A DNA stretch of 64,000 bases from Hypericum androsaemum (Eukaryota; Streptophyta; Magnoliopsida; Malpighiales; Hypericaceae): the NCBI GenBank assembly GCA_963995505.1, contig OZ023185.1, positions 18,239,691 to 18,303,690 on the forward strand, read 5' to 3'. The notes below the pieces were generated by a model that searched no databases, was not told where the DNA came from, and saw only the letters and a list, made by a program, of their open reading frames with translations. The position numbers and the translations under genes are program-made. This document shows positions 45,062-58,141 of this stretch, one piece after another. The stretch's first letter is position 1; every line of letters begins with the position of its first letter.

Positions 45062-47320
45062 ATGTTTAGTAAGAAGAGATACTACGAAATACTTGGGGTG
45101 CCGGACACGGCTACACTCGATGACTTGAAGAAAGCCTACAAGAAAGCTGCTCTCATACACCATCCTGACAAGGGAGGCGACCCTGAGAAGGTGATCATCA
45201 TATCATATTCACGATCTGTTGTTGGATCCTATTTAAACACGACTGTTTTAATGCTGTCTTTTTCATCCGCAAAACATCCCCTAAGCAAATGGTATAGTAT
45301 GCATGCACGTGATGTGATTATTACATGCAGTTCAAAGAGATGGCCCAAGCATACGAGGTTCTGTTTGAAGATTTGAAGAGGCGCAAATCGTACGAAGAAC
45401 AAAATTCCGATGAAACTCTCAAGGGCAAAGATAGTAGCGGTGGCGCTACGGATAATGGCTGCCGCCGGCAACAGCCTTTTAACCGTACTAATTCTGACCA
45501 ATCGTCAGCGAGTGGCAATCCTTCTCAAGGTATAAACATTGACTACGCTACCTGCAACTCCTGTTATGTGCCTAGCATAAATTCTATTACAAGTCGTAAT
45601 AACCCGTCAAAGGCTTTGTAGCCCAACGATAATAGGAGGTCTAAATTCAAATCTTGACATATATTATGGTATAAAAAATTTATCTTTCAAAAAAAAGTCA
45701 TAATAATTATTGTTTTAAAAATCGTGGCTTGATTGACGGTCCGACAAATATTGATACTGGTTTATTTTATACAAAATTTGGATGGTGGTCAAGATCAAAC
45801 TGTCCAAAATCTAATTTTTTTCAAAAAAAATATATTTTTTTCAAAAAAACATTGTTATTTGATTAAAGTATGATTTTGATAAAACACTTTGCAAAAAAAA
45901 ACTAAAAGATATTTAGTATCATTTGACATTTAGTACTAGATGTAATTAAAGATATAATATTTTTTATATAAAAAACTCTGATACTAGACCCGAAAACGGA
46001 GAAAATCCGGTGTCGTCTTCCGGTCTGTTTTTAGAAATATGTTATTAACCATATGCAATATATGCCGCGCTTCCAATTAGAGAGAAACAAAAGCGAGGAA
46101 AATGGAAGTAGTAGGAGTGCTTGCGCTAGCTCAGCTTCAGGTACCAAAAGCGAGGAGGAGAATGAAAGGAGGAGTACCCGCGCTGGCTCGGCTTCAGATA
46201 CCAAAAGACGGGGAGAGGATGTGATCCATAATCTAAAGGTGTCGTTGGAGGACATTTACCTCGGAACCGTGAAGAAGCTTTACGTGACTCGAACTGTGAT
46301 ATGCTCTGAATGCGATGGGTAAGTGTCATTGACATCCTGATCATGAACTACCGATTATCAAAAATTTACCGAATACTGATTACTATTTGTACACTCCCAA
46401 GTGTCAGTGCATATGTAGCATATAATCATGTGCCATATGTTGATGCATATAATTCTGTCTCGACAGCCGGGGTTCTACATTGGCCGGAAAACAGATAACT
46501 TGTCTCGGCTGCCAAGGTTCTGGTTCCAAGTTTAAGACGACCATTTCGCGGTCGGGATCATCAGTTGAGAGCTTTCCTTGTAAGGATTGCAAGGGCACAG
46601 GGAAGGTCACGAGCGGCGCGGATCGGTGCTCGCAGTGCAAAGGGGCCAAAGTTGTTAGGGAGAAGAAAGTAAAGGAAGTGCACGTAGAGAAGGGAATGCA
46701 AGCTGGAGAGAGGATCGTATTGCCTGGCCAGGCTGATGAAACGGTACACTCTGTTCTTAGTAGCAAGTCTTTATTCCTTGTACTGAATATTTACAAGATT
46801 GCTTAATTATTTGGGTTTCTTCACTGCAGCCGGATACGATCCCAGGAGACATAGTCTTTGTTCTACAAGAAAAGGATCATCCGATGTTCCGGAGGAAGGG
46901 AGACGACCTCTATGTTGATCATTCGGTGTCATTATTCGAAGCTATCTGCGGCTTCGAGTTTGTGCTTTTACACTTGGATGGCAGGCAAGTTTCCATTCGA
47001 TCAACGCCCGGACGTGTATACAAGTTCACGAGCGGTTAGTATAATCTCGTATTGCAGCTGTGATTCTACAGACTATAGCTCTCTCTCTCTTCCTGTTTAT
47101 AACAGCGCAATATCTAGTTTCAGAATTGGACATTGACGATGAAGGCATGCCCGTACACGCAACGCCAGGGAGGAAGGGGAAACTTCATGTTTGTGTCAGC
47201 GTCAGGTTTCCTAACTCTGCGCCACGGGGTGATCTCGAGTCATTCGAGACGATGATCGAATCGATGACCCCTGAGCAGCTCAGATTACTAACGAGAATAA
47301 TTCCCACGTTCCGGGACTAA
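45062..47320 (+). CDS. Divergent type I DnaJ (Hsp40) co-chaperone
   Basis: Type I DnaJ proteins stimulate Hsp70 ATPase and bind unfolded clients. Six in-phase exons (45062-45190, 45331-45529, 46081-46318, 46467-46743, 46830-47034 and 47106-47320) give about 420 residues. The J domain opens [20 protein letters not shown] and has the essential HPD in [12 protein letters not shown]. The zinc-finger region has [24 protein letters not shown] and CSQCKGAK. The client-binding part has [40 protein letters not shown] and [18 protein letters not shown]. It differs from the usual plant ANJ1 type: the Gly/Phe linker is replaced by Ser/Glu/Arg-rich repeats ([20 protein letters not shown], then [20 protein letters not shown]), and the C-terminus ends IIPTFRD without the farnesylation box. 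Intron 2 (about 550 bp) contains a small repeat element. Confidence 0.88.
45712..46040. mobile_element. Small repeat element in DnaJ intron 2
   Basis: The left end (GTTTTAAAAATCGTGGCTTG) and the right end (CCGGTCTGTTTTTAGAAATA) are imperfect inverted copies, similar in word content to the element at 43226-44083. AT-rich interior, no coding capacity. Confidence 0.4.
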
Positions 47321-47507
47321 TCTGTCAAATCTTTTTGCTGTCTACAAGTAAATCTGACTCAACAATCTCTAAACGACTATTATAGTCCAACCTATTCAAG
47401 AACCTATGTACCAAACGACCCCAAAGGTATTTACTCATATTTCGGGTTTAGCTATCGTGTACAAGTCTTTAATGAAACTGCTGTTATGTACGCGTTGCTG
47501 CAATACT

Positions 47508-50500
47508 TCAACCATTTTTCTGTGCAAGTGTCTTCCCTATAGCAGTAATTGAATCCTCCATGCACGCCCTGTACGTTTCCATGCCAACAACCTTTGTTGC
47601 AATCTCCAGACCAATATTCATCCACTTCATTGCCAATTCAATCCGACCTGTCCTCACTGGAACTACTGCCCGGTTCCATGCTGTCATTGCAAGCCATTTC
47701 CCTTCTTCGGCAGGATACTCACCTTCCTGCAGACCAACCATTATTCGATACGCCTGCTTGTACATATTGTGCACAGCTTCATCATCTGAATCACCCTTGT
47801 GGATGCTTGCTACTGCTATCAATCTTCGGAGAATAAGCGCGACATCCTGATAGTCTGGAAATGGTGAAGAAAGGAGGGCCGACAGCGACTCATTCAACGC
47901 AAAAGTGGCTACTTCCAAGTTAGGACGAGGACCTTGACAAGCTGTGAGACCAAGTTGAAGGAGGTACTTGGAATTGCAAGCTTTTGAGCTAGCAAAGTTC
48001 TTAACCAGGAGCAGTTGCTGGCGGGAACCGTATTTGTCGATTCTTCCACGTATGTCATAAGAAACAAATGTATACATGACGAAGAGCTGCGGCTCTAGCA
48101 TGGTCAATTTTTCATCCCATATCTGGGTTCCCACAGAGAAGGAAGTTAGAATCTGCATTTCAACCAGACAATGAAATTATCAGTACTCATAAGGCGCGTT
48201 TTGGTGACATGCAAAGAAGTGGAAAGCCAAGTTAGAAGGTTATACCTTATCCGCTTTGTCTAGCAGTTCAACATTACGTTTCAGTTCAGCTTCTGATAGT
48301 GGTTCTTTTTCCTGATTTTCTAATGCCACCGTCGAACACACTGCCAATATGAGAGATTTGCAAACCATAAGAATGTTTTGGTGTTGATCCACATCAGCCA
48401 AACCACTGAACAAGTCAGAAGCTAATCTGAAGAAGTCAGCGCAGAGTTCATATTTCTTTTCCTTCCCACATTTTGTCCCAAAGTTCCATGCAGTCACCGC
48501 AAACCAGTTTTGTTCACGTCTTCCTTCCTCCCCTTTCCCATAAAAGCTCTCAGTTCCAAGTTCTAATGCTCTGCTATGCACCAGTTTTATGAACTTAAGG
48601 ACCCCCATATCGTTTACCGGGTCCTTGGAAAGCATTGTAATTAAGGTACGTAATACCACAACTTCGGTTATAGGCATGGGTTTTCCTGAGGTATAGAAGT
48701 TCAAAAGACTGGAAAGAGCGGCAACAGCAACAGGGAAAGCATGGCAAGCGACAGCTTCATGGGCTGAAAGCAAGAGAAAGTCTGGGGAGAAATCAAGGCA
48801 AACCCTCATTGCTTGGAGCTGATTAATAGCATCATCATGTTCTTTGTTTTGCAGATAGATCTTGTACTACAAAGATGAGCAAGTATTGTGTAAGATACCT
48901 TAAAATACTAATCAAATGAACAGAAGAATCCAGCGGGAATATCATTAAAGTTCAGCAACAATGACAAGTACCTTTAGGAAAGCACAAGAAATGTTGGGTT
49001 CAAGCTGCAAAAACATCAACGCATTAGAAAATTGGTCAGTATCACAGCAAATAGAAAGCATAGAGAGGCTCTTGAGCCACACTTGAGACGGCCTCAGAAG
49101 TAATCTCGTTTCTCCAAACACCAATGTTTATCTTGTTTCTGTCAAGTATACCTTTTCAGCCTCTGTTATGTACTCGAGGGCTCGATCAAGCTGGGGGATA
49201 GCTAGATGGCATAGACATAGAACTCTAAATCCTTTTGCTCTCAGATTTCTGTTCTCCATATTATGTGGGACATACAGCAGTGATTTCTCAAACATCTCTG
49301 CACTTGTATTGTAATCTTTCAGCTTAAAATGATCTGAAGCACTGGCCAATGGAAACAACATAAATACATAAGGTCCAGCTTAATAGAGAAAAATACTACA
49401 CGGCGTGCAATTTTTTCGAGAAACAAGGAAGATCCTTCATCAATATGAAAACCACACACAAAGACCCAGATCTTAGAATTAGCCAGCATGGTCATAGTGC
49501 TGATAGAAAGCCAAAGACACATTGTACTAGGAAATAAAACTTTGTGCTCGAACAGGATGCATAGCATTCCTCTCCTTCCCAACCAAAAGAGAAATTTGCA
49601 TCCTTACCAATCCCAAAGAACAGCGTGCATAGCATTCCTCTCCTTCCCAACATTCTCTTGCTCGAACAGCCCTAGAACTCGCTCATCAGAGACCAACTCC
49701 GCCACTACTTTAGCCCTCACCCGCGACCCTTCGCCTCCATCGCCTGTACCGCTGCTATGTCCTGCAATCACCCTGCGTGCCACTCTCACTGCAGCACCTG
49801 CACTAACATGACACCTCCCTAGCAACCCTAGAAACACTCCCTTGGCAGTCTCCGCACCCGTAGTACCTGCAGACTCAAAGTACTCCTCCACCGCCCCCAC
49901 CCAAACTCCCTCAGGGACCCCCTTATTCACAACCATGCCCCTCAGCTCTTTCTCCGCCTCCACGTACCTCCCCAGCCCCAACCATGCCTTCATCGCCAGC
50001 ACAGGCAAGCTCGCGTGGTGGTCCCCAACCCCTCCTAAACTCCCATCCTCTCTCAACACCCTCACGCATTTGATCACGCTCTCGAATTCCCCCTTTTGTA
50101 AATGCACGGCGGAGATGAACCGAAGCGCCTTTGACCTCAATCCCTTTAGCTCCATTGTCTGTTCTTTTGTCCTAGAGAACCCTAACCCCTTCTCGCACAG
50201 ATCCAGAGTCTCGTTTATTAGTTTTAGCGCTTCATTATGCAAATTACAAACGCCATCTTCCTTCTTCAAAGGTAATAAGCTTTTACCGAACTCTAAGTAC
50301 TGGTTAGCAATAAGCCTATAATGATCCGAAGAGCCGAAGATGAGGTTACCCTTGGACCGGTTTAGGAGAGTCACCGCGAGGTTCCGGTCTGCCAACTCCC
50401 AAGCCGTGCGAGATCTCGCGAGATTCAGCTCCAGCAAGAGCTTCGCCTCCTCGGAGTCCGAGATCTTCGCGACATTGTCAATCTTCGCGACGATGTCGGT

Positions 50501-51022
50501 GGCCTTCTCAAAGCAGGACGAAGCGAGATCGAACTCCTTGAGGCCGTCGTGGTAGATGAGGCCGGTCCTTAGGTAGAACGAGGCGGCCTTGACCACCGGT
50601 GAGGGGACGCCGGAGACGTCCACGACGAGTGCGAGCATGTCTGCGGCGGAGTGGCGGAGGCTGACGTGGAGGGACGCGGCGCCGGGGGAGGAACCGGAGA
50701 GGAGGGACGCGGCGTTGGCTATGTCAACGCAGGAGTTCCAGAGGCGGTAGCTGAGCTTCCACAGCTGGAGCTTCAGGGGATTAGTGAGGGGAAGGAGCTG
50801 GGAGAGGCGGGCTAGGTTTTGGCGGAGATCGGAAGGGAGGGTGGAGGAGGAGAGCGAGGCGGCGTCGTTTGGAGAAGAGGCCTTGGCCTCGATTTGCTTG
50901 ATTAGGGATTCTATTTGGGAGAGGAGCTGCTCTTGCTGGTCGTGGAGGGTGGCGGCCGGCGCCGGCGGCGAGGGAGGGCTGTCCCGGCGGACGTCGTTGG
51001 AGGAGATCTCCGCGATTCGCAT
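47508..51022 (-). CDS. ZIP4: ZIP4/SPO22 TPR protein, meiotic crossover factor
   Basis: ZIP4 is a ZMM protein needed for class I crossovers in meiosis, built of tetratricopeptide repeats. Five in-phase exons on the minus strand (51022-49608, 49341-49152, 49004-48972, 48866-48246, 48152-47508) give about 967 residues, near the family's ~940. The start at 51022 ([14 protein letters not shown]) matches the family and is preferred over the upstream frame from 51106. Landmarks are [58 protein letters not shown], then [60 protein letters not shown] and, near the end, [20 protein letters not shown]. The N-terminal exon is GC-rich. A 25-base piece of the end of exon 1 is repeated in the following intron at about 49558-49583. 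Confidence 0.93.
49558..49652. repeat. Short direct repeat spanning the ZIP4 exon 1 / intron 1 boundary
   Basis: GCATAGCATTCCTCTCCTTC (plus CCAAC) occurs at about 49558-49583 in the intron and again at about 49627-49652 in exon 1, around 69 bp apart. The donor site lies between them. It looks like a local slip or repair duplication. Confidence 0.85.
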
Positions 51023-51465
51023 TAGAGGCGGTTTGGATTTTGGATTTTTTGAAATTGAAACTGACGTGTGGAAGGAAGGCAGTTGTTGTTTTGGAGGGAA
51101 ACCCACCGACCACTTTTGGGGCTTTCGCTCTGGCTACTTGTGCCTATATTGGGCCTAGATCTTATTAATGATAGTCTAGTTGTCTATTAAGTTTATTTAA
51201 TAATCGATTTAGATTTTTTAAGAGAAATCTTGAACTAAAAAGTATTGCGAATGTAAAATATATATTTTTGTGGATTTTTTTATATTTTTGATTATTCAAA
51301 GTTAAGTACTTTGAATAGAAATTCTATTCAAAGGTGATTCTATTAATTACGTTTTTTACGGTAATAAGACTTACACCAAGAATTTCTTAAGCAAATTCTT
51401 TCCACTCTCAATACCAAAAGATAAAAAAAATACCGTCCTATAATTTATAAATGCCCGGGAGGTTG

Positions 51466-54400
51466 TGTAATACCCAATTATATCACTGGAAATTAGTTGA
51501 ATTTGATCAAGTATGCTAAGTCATTCGGTAAAATAATAATGTACTTTGTTGAAAAATAACAATGCAAATTAATAATTAAGACATCTTAAGAATAAGGTTA
51601 GATGTAATTTGGACTGATTAATTATTTAAGTTAATCTAAAATAAGTAAATTTTGTGATTCAAATTCCAATTTTCATAGTTTGAAACGTAAGAAGAGAAAC
51701 TTTAATATGAGTGACAAAAAGTTGACATTGTGGATAGATTATTAAGTTTACATGAGGATGCAATTTATCAATTAGAAATATGAAGTATGAATTGAGTACG
51801 TTTTCAATCCTTTTAATGGATAAAGGATAACTTAATAGAATAAGATAAGTTAGAAGAAGAGAGAGAGAGAGAGAGATAGAAAACGTGGCAAGATATAAAA
51901 TCTTGCAGAAATTTATCATAATTATAATCTAAAAGAAGTTGGTAAGAGCTCTAGTTTAGATAAATTCAACTAAATCATTAAAAATAAAAAGGAAACAGCG
52001 AGGGACAAAATAAAGGATAGATGAAAGTGAATTTGGATAACTTTAACAAGGATAAGAACAAAGAAATGGAGTGAAACGTGAAAGTAAAAGAAATTTACAC
52101 CAAGCAAAACAACAACTAGGTAATATTTAAAATAAGAACATGATAAGCATAAGAAGTAAATTTAAAAAAAACGTGGTAACAAATCAACTGTAAACACAAC
52201 TTAGTCATTCGGTATTTTAATTTTAAGGATAAGTTCAGATGTGAAGTAACCTTCTTTATAGATAAGGATTTATGAAGCAAAATATGATAAGTTATAAATA
52301 AAAAGTGAAACGTGGCTGAATTTGGGAATTGACAGCAAGTAAATAAAGATAAAGGTCAATTTGAAGCGGTGGGTACTTGCTGTGAGCAATATAAAATGCT
52401 CAATTCCATCCTTCCCTCCTAACGGTGGACCAAAAACATAAACCAATCGAAAACCAAAAACAAATTAAAAAAAAACAATGGGGAAAGAAAGAAGAATGCT
52501 ATTCGGAAGAGAAAGAAACAAAATTGAACCAATTAAAAAGAGGAAGGTGCTGACAAAGAGAGGATAAATGGTTACTGAGGTACGGTTTTCAAGTGAGCCT
52601 ATTTGTTCTTGAGCAACAGTACTAAAAGGGCAATAAAGTAAAGAAAAATTAATAAAAGGGGCAGTATAGCAATTGAAAAATTGGTGAATATATATGTTTA
52701 TATATAATTAGCCATTGTTTCAGTTTCAATGGAAAAAAGGACCATATGAATGGAGAGGGTGAAGCTACAGAGAATGAGAAACTATATAAGTTGATTAAGT
52801 TATAAATTTTTATTTGTCATAATTCAATAAGAAGAATTTGGCGAGACTTATGTATATTAAGTAAATAGCAAATTATTTAAGATAGATTTTATCGGTTAGT
52901 AAAATATATTAGAAGAACTATTCACGTACCTAGGAAATTAAGGAGTTCAACTAATTATGTAAATAAAAAGAAGCTGTGAGAGTGGATGAATTCCATTAGT
53001 TTCGATAAAACATAAAATAAGTAAAAGAAGAACTAGAGAAGAAAAAGAAAAGAAAGAGAACCAGAAGAGAGACAAAGGAAAATAACAGAGGTATGTAGAT
53101 ATAGGTTATACAATCATGTTTAGCTTGATTATTTAATTATGAGTACGAAGTTAAGTAGGGATGATAACTTCTCACGAGAACTGAAATGACAAGTGATTGT
53201 TAATCTTAGGAATCATGGTTATGTAAGATTGGTTAAGAAATTAATGCAATTGAAAGTATCTTGTACTAATAAGTGTTAACCGAAGCAAAGAAAATTAGGA
53301 ATGCTAACCGAGAAAAGAATAAAAGGGACAGAAATAAATATTTAATCTAGTAAAATGAAAACTGAGTATCGTTGTTACTATGTGACAGGTTTAGGAATAT
53401 ATTTCCAAGAGATTTGAAAACAAACCTTGCGGTTATTGAACTCGGAATTTGATTGAAGGAATATTTGTACTAGAAAGAGGATGGTCATTCAAGATGGTCG
53501 TCGAGCCGAAATTGGTAAACAAATAAATGTGACTCGTGCTTTCTTTAGCGCACTCTATTTATTTGTCATGATTTGAATATGATAACGTGAGTGCATTTGT
53601 GAATTTGTCATATGAGCATATGGTATGACATTATGATTTGTGAAAGTTTGTTTAATCTGGCCCAGAGGGGCACTGGATATGTTTGATATATTTTGGGAGC
53701 CTATGAATTTGTTATGATATGAAAGTCTGTTATATGGATGGCTCGGCTCTGTGATATGGACGTCTACTAGGCAGAGGTCTACCCGTGACCAACCGGGGAT
53801 GTTGGCATATGTGCACATATACTGAGGATACAATGGATTCAGATATGATCTGTTTGGCCGGCGGGGTTAGATTCTGATGGCGCCTTTGAGATATGGTATC
53901 CTCGTGTCGGAGTTGGAGTGACACTATCTAGAACTTGCCGAACGTTCGTCCAGTTTTGTGATTTGATTTTGGAATTATGTGTTCATGTGTCAAATTGTGT
54001 GACGGAATGGGACGTTGCGTAGTTTGCTCATATTTTTGTGACTTTGTGATTATATGCTATATTTGGTCATCTGGTAAGTATGATCTTTGAATAATGTACA
54101 TCTCCGCATAATTCATTTGCCATATTAGTTATATGCATTTTTAGGAATGTTTGTGCATTGAGTAGCTAAATAAATTGCGATGCATATCTTATTTGTTTAC
54201 TGGGTGTTCCAAAACACTCATCCCCCCACCCACCAGTTTTGCAGGAACTCGTACACGAGTTATGTTAGCTCGGAGATCTACTCTGACCGTACCAAGTCTG
54301 ATTTGTTCTCCAGGACTTGCATCGATGTCTCCAGTTTGTATTTTGTTCTTTCATCTAGAAGTTCCGTAGTCACAAGATTTGCTTTGATCTTGGGAATGTT

Positions 54401-54622
54401 TAATTATTAAGAATATATTAATTTTTTTAATCGAACAAAGCTTGACAATTGGTTGTAAAATTTTGATATCTAAAATACAAGATAATATAAATTTTAGTTA
54501 TAAGTTTAATGGTTTAAGATTTATAAGAATTTGAATAAGTTTGAGGTTGGCTAGATCTTTGTGTGTGATTTAAGTAGTCAAAGTCTAGCGCCGGTCACCG
54601 ACCACAGATTTGGGTCGTGACA
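51466..54622. mobile_element. Solo LTR, 3.16 kb
   Basis: It starts TGTAATACCCAATTATATC and ends TTTGGGTCGTGACA (TG...CA ends). It is flanked by a perfect 5-bp duplication GGTTG (51461-51465 and 54623-54627). No internal retrotransposon domains, primer site or second LTR lie within the window flanks, so it is a solo LTR left by recombination. The length and the GGGTCGTGACA end resemble long-LTR Ty3/gypsy (Tekay/Del-like) elements, though family assignment is inference. The left two thirds are AT- and purine-rich; the right third is more balanced. Confidence 0.88.
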
Positions 54623-54627
54623 GGTTG

Positions 54628-55332
54628 GGTCCCGGGAAGGGGGCGGATTTAGTTCTCTCCCATGAAGACTAAAGAAATATTGGTTTATATATGTAATGAT
54701 ATTGGATATTAATTTACATTTGTAATAATATTAATTTGCCGTGATATTAATTTATACGTGTAGTCACTATCTAAGAACAAGTTAAAAAAAAGTCACTAAG
54801 AACAAGTTTTAAAAGAGTCTCTACTAAATACAGTCTCCCTAGAAAGACTCATTCCAGTTTTCCCTTGGACCTAGTCAGCTTTCAAAAGATGAATCGTCAA
54901 GGGCAAAAAACGAACAATAGAGAGAAAAAAAGGATAATAATTGTTTTCTGTTTCGGGTAGCATTTTCTACTAGCAAGATCAATTAACAAATATATTATTC
55001 TAATTTAATTAAATTTAAAGTATAATATTTAAAAATATAACAGTATTAAATATCTCAAAACTAATTCAACGGAGTAAAAAGAAAGTCATAGCGTAGCGTA
55101 GGCAATTGGTCTAAATGTTTCACCAATTTCGACGCAATTTCTTATTTTGGCCGCTCCATCCAAATCGACTTGGAATTATTCAGAGTTCACACGATATGAA
55201 GAGAAAAATGACATGGTCAACATGACCTTAAATGCTATGTTTAGTTTCTGGAATCGGAAATAGAAATAAATTTGGCTATTCGATTGACAATTTTATACGT
55301 GGACTCCGTATAAGTCCGGACTAAAATTATAA
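54628..55332. other. Intergenic AT-rich stretch
   Basis: Lies between the solo LTR and the nested MULE region. No gene, tRNA or recognisable repeat is seen. Confidence 0.4.
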
Positions 55333-56870
55333 GAGTAAATTATTTTCAGATTCTAATAATTTGGCAAATTTATCAATAGGGTCTTTATTTTTTCGAAATC
55401 CCTTTTTTCGTCTTCCGAATTTGAAAAAATATAACTCTCGGGTCCCTATCAAGTCAATCGCTGATGTTATCTGGTCAACTTAATTTCAAAATGATAATTT
55501 TACCCTTACAAAAAATTTAAAAAAGGAAAATTACTGTAACAACCCTATTGTTTGACTTAATCGACAATTTAGTCCTTCTAGTTTCAAAAAATATTCTGAC
55601 ATCCCCCTCTTTGATTTTATTATACTTTCGGATCCCTGTCGCCAGAATATTCGATTTTTTTCGGTGAAGGTCCACTTGAGAAGACTAAAATGCCCTTCCT
55701 ACTAAAAATAAAAAATAAAAAATTTTCCTTCCCCTTCTTCCTTTCCGACCTTCGATCAAAATCAAAACTAAAATTCAAAATCAAAAACATTAATTAGAAA
55801 GAATCCTAATTAACTTTGTCGTGGTCCTGTCACCTTGAAGGCTGACTCGCCGGTGTGTTCCGATTGGTGCTCCATCTGAGCTCTCGCCAGCTCTGCCTTC
55901 CGATGAGCATATCTACACAGATCCTTCCTCTGTCGACCTCGCTTTTGACCGAAACTAAAAGCCTGAAGCCCGACCGACCTCCAAATTGTTCACCCAGTCT
56001 AGACCGCTCCCACCTGGCCGTCCCGACCACACCCCAGCCTCTGTCGACCTCGCTTGAACTAAAAGCCCGAAGCTTGACCGACCTCCAGGTCGTTCACTCA
56101 GACTAGAACCGGTAAGGACGGAGAAGAGAATGTCGCGACGGCCCGGGAACCCCTCACGGCGACACGGAGGCGGGGAGAACCACCACTCCGACGCCGATTA
56201 GAGGAGCCCACAGCCGCTAAACTGAAATCGTCGCCGCCTGGTCTGTTTCGGGACTTCTTCTGGTTTTGATAGTTTCTCTGGTTTGATCTTCTGGATGTAA
56301 TTTTTGTTGCCATTTGGCTATTAGTACTCATAACTAGCCTTTAGTTTAGCGTTGGGTAGGGAGTCTAGTGTTTGCTTTAGTTTCTTGCTAGAGCTTTTCG
56401 TGTATTTTTCTGATGTAACTCAGAGAAATTAATAAAGTGTTATTTTGCCTCTAAAAAAATTGCATACAGACGAGCCAACACAGAAAGGATATGGCAATAT
56501 AAAAGAAGACATGGATGAGTTGAAAAGGGAGTAGTCCATTGGAATTGGTAAATCTTGGAAGGAGAGAGAGATGACAGAGAGAGGGGCATTGGAACAACCC
56601 AGAAGATCGTGTGATAATTAATTTTTATTTTTTAATTAATTTTGATTCTTATTAAAGTTTTGGTTTTGGTTTTGGTTTTGGTTTTAATTGAAAGTGGTAA
56701 AAAGAAGATGAAGTGGGAGGAAGAAGGAAAGAAATTTCTTTTTGTTTTTTAGTAGAAGGAATATTTTAGTCTTTTTAAGTAAATTTTCACCAGAGAAAAT
56801 CGAATATTTTGGTGATAGGGATTCAAAAATATAATAAAATAAAAAAAAGAGATGTGAACTAAATCATCTA

Positions 56871-58141
56871 GGACAAATTACCCTCACATCCCGGTACTTT
56901 GGTCACCCTCCCCCTAGGGTCCCTGGATTTTGGAAAATAATTGTTCCGTCCCTAAGTTTTGATGATAATAGACTATCGGATCCCTGAAGCCGGAATATTC
57001 CATATTCTCCGATGAACTCCCACTTGAAATGACCAAAATACCCTCCCTTGTTAAATTTTACTCCACCTCACTTCATCTTCTTCCTCCCACTTCATCTTCT
57101 TCCTCTTACTTCCAACTAAAACTAAAACTTAAACTTTAATAAGAACTATAATTTATTAAAGAGAATTAAAACAAACAAAACTTGAATATTCCAATTCGAA
57201 TTAAAAATCTAAATTAGAACAACCTAATTAAAATTAGGGTTCTAATTCAAAGAATCCGGGTCAATTTTTGACCCAACTAGAAGAAACAAACTGCCCTTAA
57301 AAAAACAGAAACGACATGTGCTCCAGTAGCAGCCCGTATTCCCAGATGACGAACCCCCGTGGTTGTGGAGTCTCTGATTGGAGACCTTGTGGAGGCGATT
57401 AGCGGAGACGCAGGCGTATGTAATTCCACCGTCGACAGCGCCCTCTCGATGTCGCACTTGTCGAACCCGCCGCCGCCAAGCGCTCACGAGAAGCCGGAGC
57501 TCCGTGATGCAGAGAAGCCTTCTCGACGCAGGCGTAAGCAATTTTACCGTCGCCAGCGCCCTCTCGACGTCGCACTTGTCGAACCCGCCGCAGAGCGCTC
57601 ACGAGAAGCCAGAGCTCCGTGACGCAGAGAAGCCCTCTCGAAGCAGGTGCAAGCAATTCCACAAGCGCAAACACCTCGTCGGAGTCGCTCACGAGAAGCC
57701 GGAGCTCCGTCGATCGTGTACCGACAATTCGATTGGAATTTGGTCGAGAGAGATTTGGTGGATTGGAATTGACTTCGAGATCTAGGGTTAGAATTTGCTC
57801 GATTGGAATTTGGTCGAGAGGGATTTGGTCGAGATGGATTTTGAGTTCAAAATTAGGGTTGTTTAAATTTTGATTCAATTATGTTTAAGTTTTGATTGAA
57901 GGTGGAGGTTGAAGATGAATTGGGGAAGAAGGTGAAGGGAGAGATGATTTTTTGTTTTTTAAGTGTGAGGAGTATTTTGGTCATTTCAGGTGGGAGCTCG
58001 CCGGAGAATATAGAATATTCCAGCTCCAAGGACCCGAGAGTCTATTATCATCAAAACTAGGGACGGTATAATCTTTTTCCAAAATCCAGGGACCCTAAGG
58101 GAAGGGTGACCAAAGTACAGAGACGTGAGAGTAATTTGCCC
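56871..58141. mobile_element. MULE element X inserted in the right repeat of Y
   Basis: The ends are GGACAAATTACCCTCACATC and the inverse of GGGCAAATTACTCTCACGTC, with a perfect 9-bp duplication AATCATCTA (56862-56870 and 58142-58150) that restores the right repeat of Y when removed. Inverted repeats are about 180 bp. The interior has roughly two and a half copies of a ~110-bp GC-rich unit (CACGAGAAGCCGGAGCTCCG ... CTCTCGACGTCGCACTTGTC) around 57430-57710, likely multiplied captured sequence. No transposase is present. Confidence 0.88.
57425..57715 (+). repeat. ~110-bp GC-rich tandem repeat inside element X
   Basis: The words GCTCACGAGAAGCC, GGAGCTCCGTGA and GCAGAGAAGCC recur near 57480, 57595 and (partly) 57685. 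The unit keeps an open frame in the first two copies. The source is not recognised. Confidence 0.7.

Noticed and set aside
49488..51158. Long open frames on the plus strand opposite ZIP4 exon 1
   Set aside because: They mirror the GC-rich ZIP4 coding exon, lack domains and end at arbitrary points. They are antisense shadows.
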